In this document: in pieces, positions 16,847 through 27,181 of the stretch | Layout: every line of letters begins with the position of its first letter | Position numbering within the stretch: position 1 is the stretch's first letter | NCBI RefSeq assembly: GCF_029892685.1 | Contig: NZ_JARXVD010000009.1 | Span: forward strand, 62,001 to 126,000 | DNA: 64,000 bases | Direction: 5' to 3' | DNA from: Mycobacterium sp. OTB74 | GTDB lineage: Bacteria; Actinomycetota; Actinomycetes; Mycobacteriales; Mycobacteriaceae | Translations under genes and position numbers: made by a program | Notes under the pieces: generated by a model | The model's database searches: none | What the model saw: only the letters and a program-made list of their open reading frames with translations | Told to the model about the DNA's origin: nothing

Positions 16847-17584
16847 GTGAGTGGTGTGGTGGTTACCGGTGGCGCGTCGGGCATCGGTCTTGCGTCAGCC
16901 AAGGCGCTGATCGAGGACGGCCGTCGCGTCTCGTTGTTCGACATCTCGCCGCAGGTCGTGTCCGTGGCCGAATCGATCGGCGCGCACGGCGTGGTGGTCG
17001 ATTGCAGCGACACCGACTCCATGGCCGCCGGTGTCGCAGCGGCCGCGAGCGCTCTGGATGGAATTGATGGCTTGGTGCACGCCGCAGGGCGCGTCGCCAC
17101 AGAGCCAGTCGGCGCTTTCACCGCGGAGTCGTGGGATGCCGTCGTCGACGTCAACCTGCGCGCGCAGGCGCTGCTGTCCCAAATGCTGCTGCCCCACTTC
17201 GAGAAGGCGTTGGCCGGCGGTGCCGCCCCGTCGATCGTCGGCATTTCGAGCATCGAGGGTTTGGTCGGCAACCCGTTCATCCCGGCGTACTGCGCGTCCA
17301 AGGCCGGTCTGCTGGGCCTGACCCGATCGATGGCAGGTCAGTTGGGGCCCATGGGAATTCGGGTCAACGCGGTGTGCCCGGGTTTCATCGAGACGCCGAT
17401 GCTGGCCGAGGCGTTGTCAGTCGAAGAGGTCAAGACGGCCTTCGTCTCGGCCGCACCCCTGGGCCGACTGGGCCAGCCCGACGAGATCGGTGCGACTGTG
17501 GCCTTCCTGATGTCACCGAAGGCGTCGTTCATCACCGGCACCCAGATCGTCGTCGATGGCGGGGTGACCTCGCGGCACGCCTAA
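16847..17584 (+). CDS. Short-chain dehydrogenase/reductase
   Basis: 245 residues with a Rossmann N-terminus ([18 protein letters not shown]), the catalytic Ser (GISSIEG), YCASK (Tyr and Lys), and a PG motif ([11 protein letters not shown]). The usual NNAG is HAAG. The C-terminus [13 protein letters not shown] is standard for classical SDRs. It oxidises or reduces an alcohol or ketone with NAD(P)(H); the substrate is unknown, but the setting suggests beta-hydroxyacyl-CoA or a cyclic alcohol. Start GTG at 16847. Its stop overlaps by 4 bases the stop of the convergent small gene. Confidence 0.85.
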   Translation: MSGVVVTGGASGIGLASAKALIEDGRRVSLFDISPQVVSVAESIGAHGVVVDCSDTDSMAAGVAAAASALDGIDGLVHAAGRVATEPVGAFTAESWDAVVDVNLRAQALLSQMLLPHFEKALAGGAAPSIVGISSIEGLVGNPFIPAYCASKAGLLGLTRSMAGQLGPMGIRVNAVCPGFIETPMLAEALSVEEVKTAFVSAAPLGRLGQPDEIGATVAFLMSPKASFITGTQIVVDGGVTSRHA

Positions 17585-17895
17585 GCCGCTGAGGACTGAC
17601 GCTCGCGGGCGCTGGCTCGCAGTTCGATCCAGCGTTTGTGGATACGGTATTCGGTACTGCGCGGCATTCTGCCGGGGCCGTATTGGCCGCGGCCCCGGCG
17701 CCAAACCCGGCCCATCTTGCGTTCGGTACGCAGCGCGTCTGAGATGCATTTCGACGGCCGGCCCGCGGTGGTGAAGCCTTGTTCCATGAGCACGGCGGCC
17801 ATTTCTTTGACGGTCATCGTACCGTGGACGGACAGCGTCATCGTCAGGACGTAGCGCAGGTTCGTTCGCTCGAGAAGCAGTGGTTCGCTTGGCAT
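17581..17895 (-). CDS. Small conserved-looking protein with winged-helix-like segment
   Basis: 104 residues, function not recognised. The segment [19 protein letters not shown] through [25 protein letters not shown] reads like a compact winged helix (helix, turn, recognition helix, basic wing), with GRGQYGPG as wing. The protein is basic overall. It might be a DNA-binding protein or an orphan antitoxin-like regulator; no partner is adjacent. It is convergent with the SDR gene, and upstream lies inverted-repeat copy 3. Confidence 0.6.
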   Translation of the reverse strand: MPSEPLLLERTNLRYVLTMTLSVHGTMTVKEMAAVLMEQGFTTAGRPSKCISDALRTERKMGRVWRRGRGQYGPGRMPRSTEYRIHKRWIELRASARERQSSAA

Positions 17896-17993
17896 GCGAC
17901 CAACGATTGCACTGGGGTCCGACGTTTTCGGGCAGCCTCGGCTCTTCAGTCACACTGGCCACATGCGTTCCTGTTTCGCACCATGCGCCGAAT

Positions 17994-18072
17994 TGCCCGC
18001 CTCTATGCGACAAACGGCGGGTGTGCATGTAATGCGAAGGCGCAAACCGGATTTGTCGCACAGAGGCGGGCA
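17994..18072. repeat. Inverted-repeat element, copy 3
   Basis: Arms 17994-18014 and 18052-18072 (TGCCCGCCTC...GCGACAAA, one mismatch) match copy 1 in arms and core; the core AATGCGAAGGCGCAA and the flanking GGGCAGAAC are shared. Unlike the other copies it lies between two genes of the same strand, upstream of the small basic protein and downstream of the FadD operon. Confidence 0.78.
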
Positions 18073-18162
18073 GAACGAACTGTTGTCGTGCGCAGGTACG
18101 GGTGTGACTGCAGTGGCGCGGGGAGGCAGGTAGTGGCGGTCCAGGCTGGACCGCCTGCGAAA

Positions 18163-18465
18163 CTAGTCGCTGGCAGGCAGCGGCTTGGCTTCCTTGATCG
18201 CCAGCGGGGTTGACCCGACCGACAGCGTTCCAGCGCCGGCCTTGGTCACCAGTACCTCGGCGCCGGCGTCGTCGACGTAGCGCTTGCCCATCAGGTTGCC
18301 GTCGGACAGTGCTGCGTCCAGGGACAACGAGCTGTCGACATCAGACCCCACGGCGACCATGGGAGCGCCGCCGGCGCACAGATCGTCGAGGCTGTCGGCG
18401 CTGCGCACCACGATCACCTGGGTGTCACAGACCTGGCTCTGCAGGCGGGTGCCGTTCTTGATCAT
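18163..18465 (-). CDS. Small protein co-transcribed with an acyl-CoA synthetase
   Basis: 100 residues, no family recognised. It begins MIKNGTRLQSQVCDTQVIVVR and has two cysteines in its first third (about residues 13 and 30, the second in LCAGGAPM), then a GKRYVDDAGAEVLVTKAG strand pattern, suggesting a small beta-rich, perhaps metal-binding domain. Its ATG overlaps the stop of the FadD gene (ATGA), so it is translated with it and is likely to assist the same pathway. Last gene of a three-gene minus-strand operon (SDR, FadD, this). Confidence 0.65.
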   Translation of the reverse strand: MIKNGTRLQSQVCDTQVIVVRSADSLDDLCAGGAPMVAVGSDVDSSLSLDAALSDGNLMGKRYVDDAGAEVLVTKAGAGTLSVGSTPLAIKEAKPLPASD

Positions 18466-19943
18466 GCGGGCTCCTTGGAAGGGGTGAGGTCGCGAACGAG
18501 GTCGCGGCGCAGGACTTTACCGGTGGCATTGGTGGGCAACTCACCGCGGAACACAACCCGGTCCGGGGTGCGTGATCCACGTAGCTGGCCGCGGACGAAC
18601 TCGCGGAGCTCTTCAGGCGAAGGCTCGGTACCCGAGGGCACCACGACCGCGACGATGATCTGGCCCCACTCGGCATCCTCGACACCGACCACTGCGCAGT
18701 CCCGTACCGACGGATGCTCGACCAGCACGTCCTCGATCTCGGCGGGCGCGATGTTCTCGCCGCCGCGGATGATGGTGTCGTCCGAGCGGCCACCGATGAA
18801 CAGGTAGCCCTCGTCGTCGAGCATCGCGACATCCTTGGTCGGGAACCAGCCCTCGGCGTCGAGCACCGAGCCGATGCCGGTGTAACGACCCGAAACCTGT
18901 TCTCCGCGAACGAACAACTCGCCGGTCTCGCCGGCGCCGAGTACCGTGCCGTCGTCGCCGCGGATCTGTACCTCGACGCCCGGCACCGGCTGACCCACTG
19001 AGCTGAGGCGGCGGGCCACGGCGTCGTCGGATGAGGCCAAGGCCGCGCGGTGATCGTCCGGGGTCAGCACGGCGATGGTGGAGCTGGTCTCGGTCAGCCC
19101 GTATGCGTTGACGAAGCCGACGTCAGGCAGCAGGCCAAGGGCCTTGCGTACCAACGGCAGGGCGACCTTCGAGCCGCCGTAGGCCAGGGTGCGCAGCCGA
19201 CCGAGGTCGGTGGGCTCGGACTCAATAACGGTGATGATGCGGTCCAGCATGGTCGGTACCACGGTCGCCGAGCTGACGCCCTCGTCGCGCACCAGTCGGA
19301 CCCATTCGCGCGCATCGAACTGCGGCAGGTAGACCATCTTTCGGCCCGCGTACAGGTTCGACAACGCGGCACTGACGCCGGCGATGTGATACGGCGGCAC
19401 GCAGATCAGCGCGGCGTCACCAGGCTCGGCCGAGTCGAACTCGACACTGCCGGTGATGTAGCTGGTCAGGTTGTTGTGCGTCAGCTCAACGGCTTTGGGC
19501 TTGGACGTGGTGCCCGAGGTGAACAACACCACCGCCACCGAGTCCGGGTCGGCGAATTCGACGGTCGGCTCGGCAGCGCGGGCTGCGGCGACAAAGTCGG
19601 CAGACGACATCCCGGAAACCACGTCGGCGTACTCGGGGTCGACGATCACCAGCGGCTCGGGAAGCCGCTCGATCAATTCAGCCAGACCGGCCGCAGACAA
19701 CCGATAGTTCAACGGTGTCACCGGAACTCCGGCTCGCGCCGACGCGAAAAGCAGCAGTGGCAGCATGGATGCACCGGCGCCGACATAGGCGACGTGCTGA
19801 GCACCCGATGCGGCGATGACGCCCGCCCCGCCGTCGGCGAGCGCGCTGAGTTCCTCAGTGGTCAAGCGGGTTTCACCGGCCACCACGGCAGTGCGGTCCG
19901 GATTGGCCGACGAGGCCATTTCCAACAAGAGTGAGATGCTCAT
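18462..19943 (-). CDS. Acyl-CoA synthetase (FadD, class I adenylate-forming)
   Basis: 493 residues. ATP-binding motif VVLFTSGTTSKPKAVELTH (about residues 155-172), AYGLTETSST, the hinge region GYLFIGGRSDDTIIRGGENI, and the C-terminal catalytic Lys in TNATGKVLRRDL are present, so it should activate a carboxylic acid with ATP and CoA. It lies 8 bases downstream of an SDR gene whose promoter region carries the shared GGTATTGSCATTCTC motif. The substrate cannot be read from sequence; sterol side-chain, terpenoid or branched acids are plausible in this setting. Confidence 0.88.
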   Translation of the reverse strand: MSISLLLEMASSANPDRTAVVAGETRLTTEELSALADGGAGVIAASGAQHVAYVGAGASMLPLLLFASARAGVPVTPLNYRLSAAGLAELIERLPEPLVIVDPEYADVVSGMSSADFVAAARAAEPTVEFADPDSVAVVLFTSGTTSKPKAVELTHNNLTSYITGSVEFDSAEPGDAALICVPPYHIAGVSAALSNLYAGRKMVYLPQFDAREWVRLVRDEGVSSATVVPTMLDRIITVIESEPTDLGRLRTLAYGGSKVALPLVRKALGLLPDVGFVNAYGLTETSSTIAVLTPDDHRAALASSDDAVARRLSSVGQPVPGVEVQIRGDDGTVLGAGETGELFVRGEQVSGRYTGIGSVLDAEGWFPTKDVAMLDDEGYLFIGGRSDDTIIRGGENIAPAEIEDVLVEHPSVRDCAVVGVEDAEWGQIIVAVVVPSGTEPSPEELREFVRGQLRGSRTPDRVVFRGELPTNATGKVLRRDLVRDLTPSKEPA

Positions 19944-19951
19944 GAGGCGGC

Positions 19952-20794
19952 TTACTTGTCTACGAAGATATCGATGATCGGGTTGTTACCTCCACCGTAA
20001 CGCGACAGGTCGGAGTGCCCGGCGGACTTCAGGACGTCCGAGTCGATGAACGTCTGCGCGTTCACCTTGGCGGCCGCCTGGGTGAAGATGGCCACCGCGG
20101 CGTCAGCCATGATCTCCGGGCTCCGCGAGGACTCCAGCTGCTCTTTGCCGTCGGGGGAGTTCGCCACCGCCGAGGTGGCGATGTAGGTCTCGGGCCACAG
20201 GCAGCTGAACCCTATGTTGGTGCCGTCGATCTGGCGGTACTCCTCGGCCCAGCCCAGGGACAGCAGCGTCATGCCGTACTTGGACAGCGTGTAGGTCGGG
20301 TGTGCGCCGAGCCAGTACGGGTTCATGTTCATCGGCGGCGAGATGGTCAGCACGTGCGCGTTGTCCGACTTGCGCAGGTGCGGCAGGCACGCCTTGGTCA
20401 GCAGGAAGGTGCCGCGGACGTTGATGTCCATCATCAGGTCGTACTTCTTGGCAGCCAGCGCCTCGGTGGGCTCGGTGGCGATGGCGCTGGCGTTGTTGAC
20501 GCAGATGTCGATGCCGCCGAAGTGCTCGACCGCGGTGTCGACGGCACGCGCGACATCTTCTTCCTTGCGCACGTCCCCCACCACAGCGACGCCCTTGCCG
20601 CCGGCCGCCTCGATCTCGGCGACCGCGGTGTGCACAGTGCCGGGCAGCTTGGGGTGGGGCTCAGCCGTCTTGGCCAGCAGCACGATGTTGGCGCCGTGAC
20701 GGGCTGCGCCGAGCGCAATGGCCAGGCCGATGCCCCGGCTGGCACCGGAAACGACCAGGGTGCGGCCGGCAAGAGTGTGCTTGTCGCTGGACAT
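19952..20794 (-). CDS. SDR of the HSDL2/Rv3224-like type
   Basis: 280 residues. Rossmann motif VVSGASRGIGLAIALGAARHGANIVLLAKTAEPHPKLPGT, NNAS in place of NNAG, Ser in LTISPP, and YTLSKYGM as active site. The AKTxxPHPKLPGT segment is typical of HSDL2-like proteins and of M. tuberculosis Rv3224. It probably handles a hydroxyacyl-CoA or fatty alcohol/ketone. The start at 20794 has a strong GAGGAGG site; a longer upstream reading would run through the operator motif at 20820-20839 and is rejected. First gene of the operon with FadD and a small protein, divergent from the mutase operon. Confidence 0.83.
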   Translation of the reverse strand: MSSDKHTLAGRTLVVSGASRGIGLAIALGAARHGANIVLLAKTAEPHPKLPGTVHTAVAEIEAAGGKGVAVVGDVRKEEDVARAVDTAVEHFGGIDICVNNASAIATEPTEALAAKKYDLMMDINVRGTFLLTKACLPHLRKSDNAHVLTISPPMNMNPYWLGAHPTYTLSKYGMTLLSLGWAEEYRQIDGTNIGFSCLWPETYIATSAVANSPDGKEQLESSRSPEIMADAAVAIFTQAAAKVNAQTFIDSDVLKSAGHSDLSRYGGGNNPIIDIFVDK

Positions 20795-20819
20795 GAGCCT
20801 CCTCGATGATCCCTCTGAT

Positions 20820-20839
20820 GGTATTGCCATTCTCATTTT
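20820..20839. promoter_or_regulatory. Shared regulatory motif, site A
   Basis: GGTATTGCCATTCTCATTTT lies 26 bases upstream of the SDR start. It differs by one base from site B in front of the divergent mutase gene, and its ATTCTC half matches the fuller palindromes at 27.1, 35.3 and 63.8 kb. Confidence 0.7.
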
Positions 20840-20946
20840 CTGCAAATGGCATATTCGCAGATCGACGGCGACGGGCGCGCACGGCCTGGTTGTCGGCCGT
20901 GCTGAACGCCGAGAAACAGCGTGCTGCGTGCACATTTCCCGGCACC

Positions 20947-20966
20947 GGTATTGGCATTCTCATTTT
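20947..20966. promoter_or_regulatory. Shared regulatory motif, site B
   Basis: GGTATTGGCATTCTCATTTT lies just upstream of a TACGTT hexamer (20973-20978) that fits a mycobacterial -10 box (TAnnnT). That hexamer ends 9 bases before the mutase ATG, and no ribosome binding site is visible, so a leaderless transcript is likely and the motif would occupy the -35 region. Confidence 0.7.
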
Positions 20967-20987
20967 TGGCAAGTACGTTATCCAGTG

Positions 20988-22565
<1,578 letters not shown>

Positions 22566-22571
22566 TGGTGC

Positions 22572-22590
22572 GCACGCGAGGAGCGATTCG
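22572..22590 (+). repeat. Short GCGAGGAGC-type intergenic sequence
   Basis: GCACGCGAGGAGCGATTCG fills the gap before the small mutase subunit and contributes its GAGGAG ribosome binding site. A close relative, CCACGCGAGGAGCAATTGG, is found at 55589-55607 inside the end of the amidohydrolase gene. Confidence 0.5.
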
Positions 22591-22998
22591 ATGAGCGACA
22601 GCCCTGTTCGCGTTCTGGTGGCCAAGCCTGGATTGGACGGCCACGACCGCGGTGCGAAGATCGTCGCCCGCACGTTGCGCGACGCCGGCTTTGAAGTGAT
22701 ATACACCGGCATCCGCCAGCGCATCGAGGACATCGTGTCGGTTGCACTGCAGGAAGATGTTGCGCTGGTGGGTCTTTCGATCCTGTCCGGCGCGCACGTG
22801 GCCCTGACCACTCGCACGGTGGATGCGCTGCGGGCGGCCGACGCCGGCGACATTGCGGTAGTGGTCGGCGGGACCATCCCGCAAGGCGACGTGCAGAAAC
22901 TCCTGGATGCGGGTGCGGCAGCGGTCTTTCCGACCGGAACCGCCCTGGACACGCTGGTGACCGAGGTTCGGGCTCTGACAGAGAAGGCACAGGCATGA
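22591..22998 (+). CDS. Acyl-CoA mutase, small B12-binding subunit
   Basis: 135 residues forming one cobalamin-binding domain. The base-off/His-on signature DxHxxG is present as DGHDRG (about residues 17-22), with the SxL (GLSILSGAH) and GG (VVVGGTIPQGD) motifs that hold the nucleotide tail. It pairs with the large subunit 25 bases upstream. It overlaps the next gene by 4 bases (ATGA). Confidence 0.92.
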   Translation: MSDSPVRVLVAKPGLDGHDRGAKIVARTLRDAGFEVIYTGIRQRIEDIVSVALQEDVALVGLSILSGAHVALTTRTVDALRAADAGDIAVVVGGTIPQGDVQKLLDAGAAAVFPTGTALDTLVTEVRALTEKAQA

Positions 22999-23951
22999 GA
23001 CTTGGTGTGATGATCGGGGCCGAGCGCGGCGACATGGCGCGCAAGGTGTCCAAGCTGGTATCCGACATCCAATGGGCCGAATCGGCCGGGATGGATACCG
23101 CGTGGATGCCGCAGGTGCCCAACGACTTCGACTGCCTGACCATGGTGGCGCTGATGGCGGCGCACACGTCGCGCATCGAGTTGGGGACGGCAGTGGTGCC
23201 CCTGCAGGCGCAGCACCCGATCGCTCTTGCCCGCCAAGCACTTTCGACCCATGCCGTGGCCGAAGGTCGACTGGCGCTGGGCGTCGGGCCGTCGCACCAC
23301 TGGATCATCCGCGACATGTTGGGCCTGCCCTACGACAAGCCCGCTGCCTACACACGCGACTACCTGCAGGTGCTGAACGCGGCGATCGCCGGAACCGGTA
23401 ATGTCGACGTGGAGAACGATACGTTCACCGTGCACAACCCGACGGTGCTCGGCGCCGACACCCCGATGCCGGTGTTGGTCGCCGCGCTGGGCCCGGTCAT
23501 GCTGCAGCTCGCCGGCGAGTTGGCTGACGGCACCGTGCTGTGGATGGCTGATGAGCGGGCGATCGGTGACCACATTGCTCCGAAGATCAATAGGGCGGCT
23601 GAAGGTGCTGGGCGTCCCGCGCCACGGATCGTCGCCGGTATCCCGGTCTGTCTTTGTGCTCCTTCGCAAGTCGATGAGGCCAAAGAGCGGGCCAACCGAA
23701 TCCTGGGTGAGGCCGAGGTGTCGCCTAACTACCAACGGTTGCTGGAGCGTGGCGATGCGCGTGACGTTGGCGATCTGTGCGCAGCCGGTGATGAAGATGC
23801 AATCTTGCGGCGGTTCAAGCAGTTCGCCGATGCCGGCGTGACGGATCTGTCGGTGCGGTTGCTGCCGATCGGTGACAACCGCGACGAGCTGATTGCGTCG
23901 AAGTACCGCACCCGCGAGGTGATTGCGGAGCTCGCCAAGCAGGTCCGATGA
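22995..23951 (+). CDS. Luciferase-fold (probably F420-dependent) oxidoreductase
   Basis: 318 residues with a TIM-barrel LLM fold: MRLGVMIG start, ESAGMDTAWMPQ, RIELGTAVVPLQAQHPI, GRLALGVGPSHH and MPVLVAALGPVMLQLAGELADGTVLWMA. These features fit the F420-dependent subgroup common in mycobacteria; the similarity to Rv3520c of the sterol region is from memory. It would oxidise an alcohol or reduce an enone-type bond using F420. Translationally coupled to the mutase small subunit, so it is likely part of the same pathway. Confidence 0.83.
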   Translation: MRLGVMIGAERGDMARKVSKLVSDIQWAESAGMDTAWMPQVPNDFDCLTMVALMAAHTSRIELGTAVVPLQAQHPIALARQALSTHAVAEGRLALGVGPSHHWIIRDMLGLPYDKPAAYTRDYLQVLNAAIAGTGNVDVENDTFTVHNPTVLGADTPMPVLVAALGPVMLQLAGELADGTVLWMADERAIGDHIAPKINRAAEGAGRPAPRIVAGIPVCLCAPSQVDEAKERANRILGEAEVSPNYQRLLERGDARDVGDLCAAGDEDAILRRFKQFADAGVTDLSVRLLPIGDNRDELIASKYRTREVIAELAKQVR

Positions 23952-23962
23952 CGGATACCTCG

Positions 23963-24026
23963 CGCCGAAACTACGGTTCCTGTGGGGTTTCCGGCCGGAT
24001 CCCGGCACAAACCGTAGTCTCGGCGC
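23963..24026. repeat. Inverted repeat ending at a start codon
   Basis: Arms 23963-23979 and 24010-24026 (GCGCCGAAACTACGGTT, one mismatch with the complement) are separated by 30 bases. The element fills the gap between the LLM oxidoreductase and the CoA transferase, and its right arm ends one base before the ATG at 24028, leaving no room for a ribosome binding site. It may be an intergenic terminator-like element or hide the start in an RNA hairpin. Confidence 0.7.
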
Positions 24027-24027
24027 A

Positions 24028-25059
24028 ATGACAGGACCGCTCGCCGGCATCAAGATTCTCGAGGTCGGCACCATGCTGGCCGGCCCATACGCCACCTTGA
24101 TGCTGGCCGACCTGGGCGCTGAGGTGACCAAGCTCGAACCGCCTACCGGGGATATCTCCCGGCAGGTCAGCGACGACTATTTCGCCAGTCTCAACCGGGG
24201 CAAGCGCAGCGTCGTACTGGAGCTGGCGACCGATGAGGGCCAACGGCGGCTGGGCGAACTGGTGGCTGAATCCCATGCGCTGCTGGTGAATTTGAAGCCG
24301 TCGGCGATCCACAAACTGGGGCTGACCTACGACGCGCTGCGCAAGCACAACGAGAAGATCGTCTGCGTGGCGATCACGGGCTTCGGGTTGTACGACGGTG
24401 ACGACCCGGCATTCGACTACATCGTGCAGGCGGCGACCGGCACTGCCGCGCTGACCGGGAGCCCGTCCGACCCACCCACGTTGCCGGGGTATTCCTCGGC
24501 GGACAACTCCACCGGATTGACTGCGGCCCTTGGGCTGTTGGCGCAGATCGTGTCCGGGCGCGGCGGCCAGATCGATGTCAATCTGCGCGATGTCATGCTG
24601 TCGCAGCTGAATTACCACGCGTCGGCGTATCTGAACAGTGGTGTGCAACCGCAGCGCCGGCCATTCGGCGCGCACTCGTTTTACGTTCCGGCACAACTGT
24701 TTCCAACTGCTTCCGGCTACCTGGCGCTGTTCATCACCCACGACGGTTTCTGGCGGTCGTTCGCCGGCGAGGCCGGCATTTCGGGCTTCGACACAATGGC
24801 CGAGCGGGCTGCCAACCGCGACGAGGTACTAGCCGTGGTCTCGGCAGCGCTGGCCACCGACACCGCGCTGAACTGGGAGGCGCGGCTCAAGCCGTTGGGC
24901 ATCCCGGCCGCGGCGGTACGTACCTTGCCGGAAGCTCTGGAGGCACTGCCTGAAATCGTCGTGCAGGCCGGGCCATACCGATTGGTGGGCAGTTCCATCC
25001 GCGTCGACAGCTACACCCCGGACTACCGTCCGCCACCGGTCCTCGGCGCCGACACCTGA
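24028..25059 (+). CDS. CaiB/BaiF family CoA transferase
   Basis: 343 residues. Family III CoA transferase: N-terminal GIKILEVGTMLAGPYATLMLADLGAEVTKLE, then FASLNRGKRSVVLEL, and the catalytic Asp in DVNLRDVMLSQLN (about residue 190). It would move CoA between an acyl-CoA donor and a carboxylate intermediate. The ATG at 24028 immediately follows an inverted repeat with no visible ribosome binding site, so expression may depend on a leaderless or structured transcript. Downstream, 87 bases separate it from the convergent cysE. Confidence 0.87.
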   Translation: MTGPLAGIKILEVGTMLAGPYATLMLADLGAEVTKLEPPTGDISRQVSDDYFASLNRGKRSVVLELATDEGQRRLGELVAESHALLVNLKPSAIHKLGLTYDALRKHNEKIVCVAITGFGLYDGDDPAFDYIVQAATGTAALTGSPSDPPTLPGYSSADNSTGLTAALGLLAQIVSGRGGQIDVNLRDVMLSQLNYHASAYLNSGVQPQRRPFGAHSFYVPAQLFPTASGYLALFITHDGFWRSFAGEAGISGFDTMAERAANRDEVLAVVSAALATDTALNWEARLKPLGIPAAAVRTLPEALEALPEIVVQAGPYRLVGSSIRVDSYTPDYRPPPVLGADT

Positions 25060-25062
25060 CCC

Positions 25063-25100
25063 CACCTTTGCGCCCAAACGGACAAACGGGCCGCAAAGTG
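25063..25100. terminator. Probable bidirectional terminator hairpin
   Basis: Between the convergent CoA transferase and cysE genes, CTTTGCGCCC and GGGCCGCAAAG can pair around ACAAAC with a small bulge. No T-run is seen, as usual for mycobacterial hairpins. Confidence 0.45.
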
Positions 25101-25145
25101 CGAGTAGAGCCGGCCAAAACGTCGATCTCGGCGCGTGGATGGGTA

Positions 25146-25730
25146 CTAGATGAACATCGCCGGGTCGACGTAACTGGTCGGATCGACGCACTGTTCACGC
25201 TGGCGTTCGGTGCGGTGACGCACCACCGCCGGTATGCCCGTGGCGATGGATTCCGGCGGAACATCCCGTGTCACAACAGCATTGGCGCCGATCGCGGAAT
25301 CGGCACCAATGCTCACCGGCCCCAGGATTTTGGCACCCGCACCGACGGTGACCCGGTCACCGATGGTGGGGTGGCGCTTGCCGTGCTGGAGGCTACGGCC
25401 GCCGAGCGTCACACCGTGATAGAGCATCACGTCATCACCGATCTCGGCCGTCTCACCGATCACCACACCCATGCCGTGGTCGATGAAGAACCGACGACCG
25501 ATGGTCGCTCCGGGGTGTATCTCGATGCCGGTCAGGAAGCGGGTCAGTTGCGCCAGGATGCGCGCCGGTCCACGCAGTATCGGTTGTGCCCACATGCGAT
25601 GCGCGATCCGGTGCGACCAGATCGCGTGCAGACCTGAGTACACCAGTGCGTTCTCGACATCACCGCGAGCGGCGGGGTCGTGACTGCGGGCATTGGCGAG
25701 GTCTTCGCGGACGGAGGACCACAAAGACAT
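25146..25730 (-). CDS. cysE: Serine O-acetyltransferase
   Basis: 194 residues. N-terminal helical domain, then a left-handed beta helix of hexapeptide repeats with the catalytic His region [29 protein letters not shown]. It makes O-acetylserine from serine and acetyl-CoA, the substrate of CysK encoded directly upstream (3-base gap). The C-terminus ends in Ile (DPAMFI), as needed by CysE to insert into the CysK active site and form the cysteine synthase complex. The context of a catabolic region is incidental. Confidence 0.95.
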   Translation of the reverse strand: MSLWSSVREDLANARSHDPAARGDVENALVYSGLHAIWSHRIAHRMWAQPILRGPARILAQLTRFLTGIEIHPGATIGRRFFIDHGMGVVIGETAEIGDDVMLYHGVTLGGRSLQHGKRHPTIGDRVTVGAGAKILGPVSIGADSAIGANAVVTRDVPPESIATGIPAVVRHRTERQREQCVDPTSYVDPAMFI

Positions 25731-25733
25731 TGA

Positions 25734-26669
25734 TCAGTCCCTGATGTGCTCGTACAGGGCAGTGGAGACGTACCGTTCTCCAAAGTCGGGCACGATCACC
25801 ACGATCAGTTTGCCGGCGTTCTCGGGACGCTTGGCAAGTTCCAGCGCAGCCCACACGTTCGCCCCGGCCGAAATGCCGCCGAGGATGCCCTCGTCGGTAC
25901 CCAGCGCGCGGGCTGTGATGATGGCGTCGTCGAATGCGACGTCGATGATCTCGTCGTATACGTGGCGGTCAAGAATCTCGGGGATGAAGTTGGCGCCCAG
26001 GCCTTGAATCTTGTGAGGCCCGGCATCGCCGCCGGTGAGAATCGGGGAATCCAGCGGCTCCACGCCCACGATCTGGACCCCGGGCTTGCGTGCCTTGAGG
26101 ACGTGTCCGACACCCGTGAGGGTGCCACCGGTGCCGATACCGGCAACGAAGATATCCACTGCGCCATCAGTGTCGGCCCAGATCTCTTCGGCGGTGGTGG
26201 TTTCGTGGATCGCCGGGTTCGCAGGGTTGGCGAATTGGTCGGCAGCCACCGAGTTCGGCGTCTCGGCGAGAATCTGCTTGGCCCTGGCCACCGCGCCGGC
26301 CATTCCCTCCGATCCCGGCGTCAACACGATTTCGGCACCAAAGGCCCGCAGCATTACCCGCCGTTCCGTTGACATCGTCTCGGGCATGGTCAGGATGACC
26401 TTGTAACCACGGGCGGCGCCCACCAGCGCCAGCGCAATACCGGTGTTACCGCTGGTGGCCTCCACGATGGTGCCGCCTGGCTTGAGAGCTCCGGAGCGCT
26501 CGGCCGCGTCGACAATCGACACCCCGATCCGGTCCTTGACGCTGTTGGCCGGGTTGTAGAACTCCAGCTTGGCCACCACCTGCGCATCAAGCCCTGCGGT
26601 CAGGCGGTTGAGCCGAACCAGCGGCGTGCGCCCGACCAACTCCGTGACATCGCTATAAATGGTGCCCAT
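25734..26669 (-). CDS. cysK: Cysteine synthase (O-acetylserine sulfhydrylase)
   Basis: 311 residues, a beta-family PLP enzyme. PLP Lys in [11 protein letters not shown] (about residue 44), substrate loop [11 protein letters not shown], phosphate-binding [12 protein letters not shown] and C-terminal [12 protein letters not shown] are all present. It converts O-acetylserine and sulfide to cysteine in the cytoplasm. First gene of the cysK-cysE operon. Confidence 0.96.
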   Translation of the reverse strand: MGTIYSDVTELVGRTPLVRLNRLTAGLDAQVVAKLEFYNPANSVKDRIGVSIVDAAERSGALKPGGTIVEATSGNTGIALALVGAARGYKVILTMPETMSTERRVMLRAFGAEIVLTPGSEGMAGAVARAKQILAETPNSVAADQFANPANPAIHETTTAEEIWADTDGAVDIFVAGIGTGGTLTGVGHVLKARKPGVQIVGVEPLDSPILTGGDAGPHKIQGLGANFIPEILDRHVYDEIIDVAFDDAIITARALGTDEGILGGISAGANVWAALELAKRPENAGKLIVVIVPDFGERYVSTALYEHIRD

Positions 26670-26792
26670 CGCTGCCTTCCTGCCATCGCCGACCAGTCCG
26701 CGGCCTACCTACATCAAACCGTATTCGGTCCGACATGGGCGGATATGGATCGGGGTGAGGCAAAACGCGGGTCGTTGACGGGGGAGCGGCGC

Positions 26793-27089
26793 CTAGTCCT
26801 CGTAGTCGCAGACCACTGTCGGAGTAGTGGGAACGGCCTGGCAGGTCAGCACGTAGCCGTCTTCGACCTCGTCCTCGGTGAGGGCGTCGTTCACGCGCAT
26901 GCTCGCGGCGCCCTCGGTCAGCTTGGCCATGCAGGTGCCGCAGTTGCCTGCCTCGCAGGAAAACGGCGGGGTCAGCCCGGCTCGGCGCGCCGTCTCCAGG
27001 ATGGTCTCACCGGGAACCTGGCTGACCGAGGTGGTCTTGCGATCGAAGACGATGGTGACTTCGCCCGCTACCAGCGAATCTGCGGTCAT
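26793..27089 (-). CDS. Plant-type [2Fe-2S] ferredoxin
   Basis: 98 residues. Cluster ligands are seen in SCEAGNCGTCMAKL and a fourth Cys in YVLTCQAVP, an arrangement like the C-terminal ferredoxin domain of KshB/PaaE-type oxygenase reductases, but free-standing here. It likely passes electrons to an oxygenase or desaturase elsewhere. The ATG at 27089 follows GGAGGG; a longer reading with an earlier Met is rejected because it would enter the regulatory motif. It is divergent from the FadD operon and shares its control region. Confidence 0.88.
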   Translation of the reverse strand: MTADSLVAGEVTIVFDRKTTSVSQVPGETILETARRAGLTPPFSCEAGNCGTCMAKLTEGAASMRVNDALTEDEVEDGYVLTCQAVPTTPTVVCDYED

Positions 27090-27099
27090 TGACCCTCCT

Positions 27100-27136
27100 G
27101 ACATTGGCATTCTGATATTGCGAGAATACTATTCTC
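27100..27136. promoter_or_regulatory. Shared regulatory motif, site C (compound)
   Basis: GACATTGGCATTCTGATATT (27100-27119) resembles sites A and B in 16 of 20 positions and is followed at once by a perfect GAGAAT-ACT-ATTCTC palindrome (27122-27136). The pair sits between the divergent ferredoxin and FadD genes. Confidence 0.75.
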
Positions 27137-27181
27137 CGATAATGATAGTATCTTCTCAACCGGAGTCGCCGAGGAGGATGC

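Noticed and set aside
25146..26669. cysK-cysE as part of the catabolic system
   Set aside because: A standard cysteine synthesis pair with its own promoter region and no shared operator; neighbourhood appears incidental.
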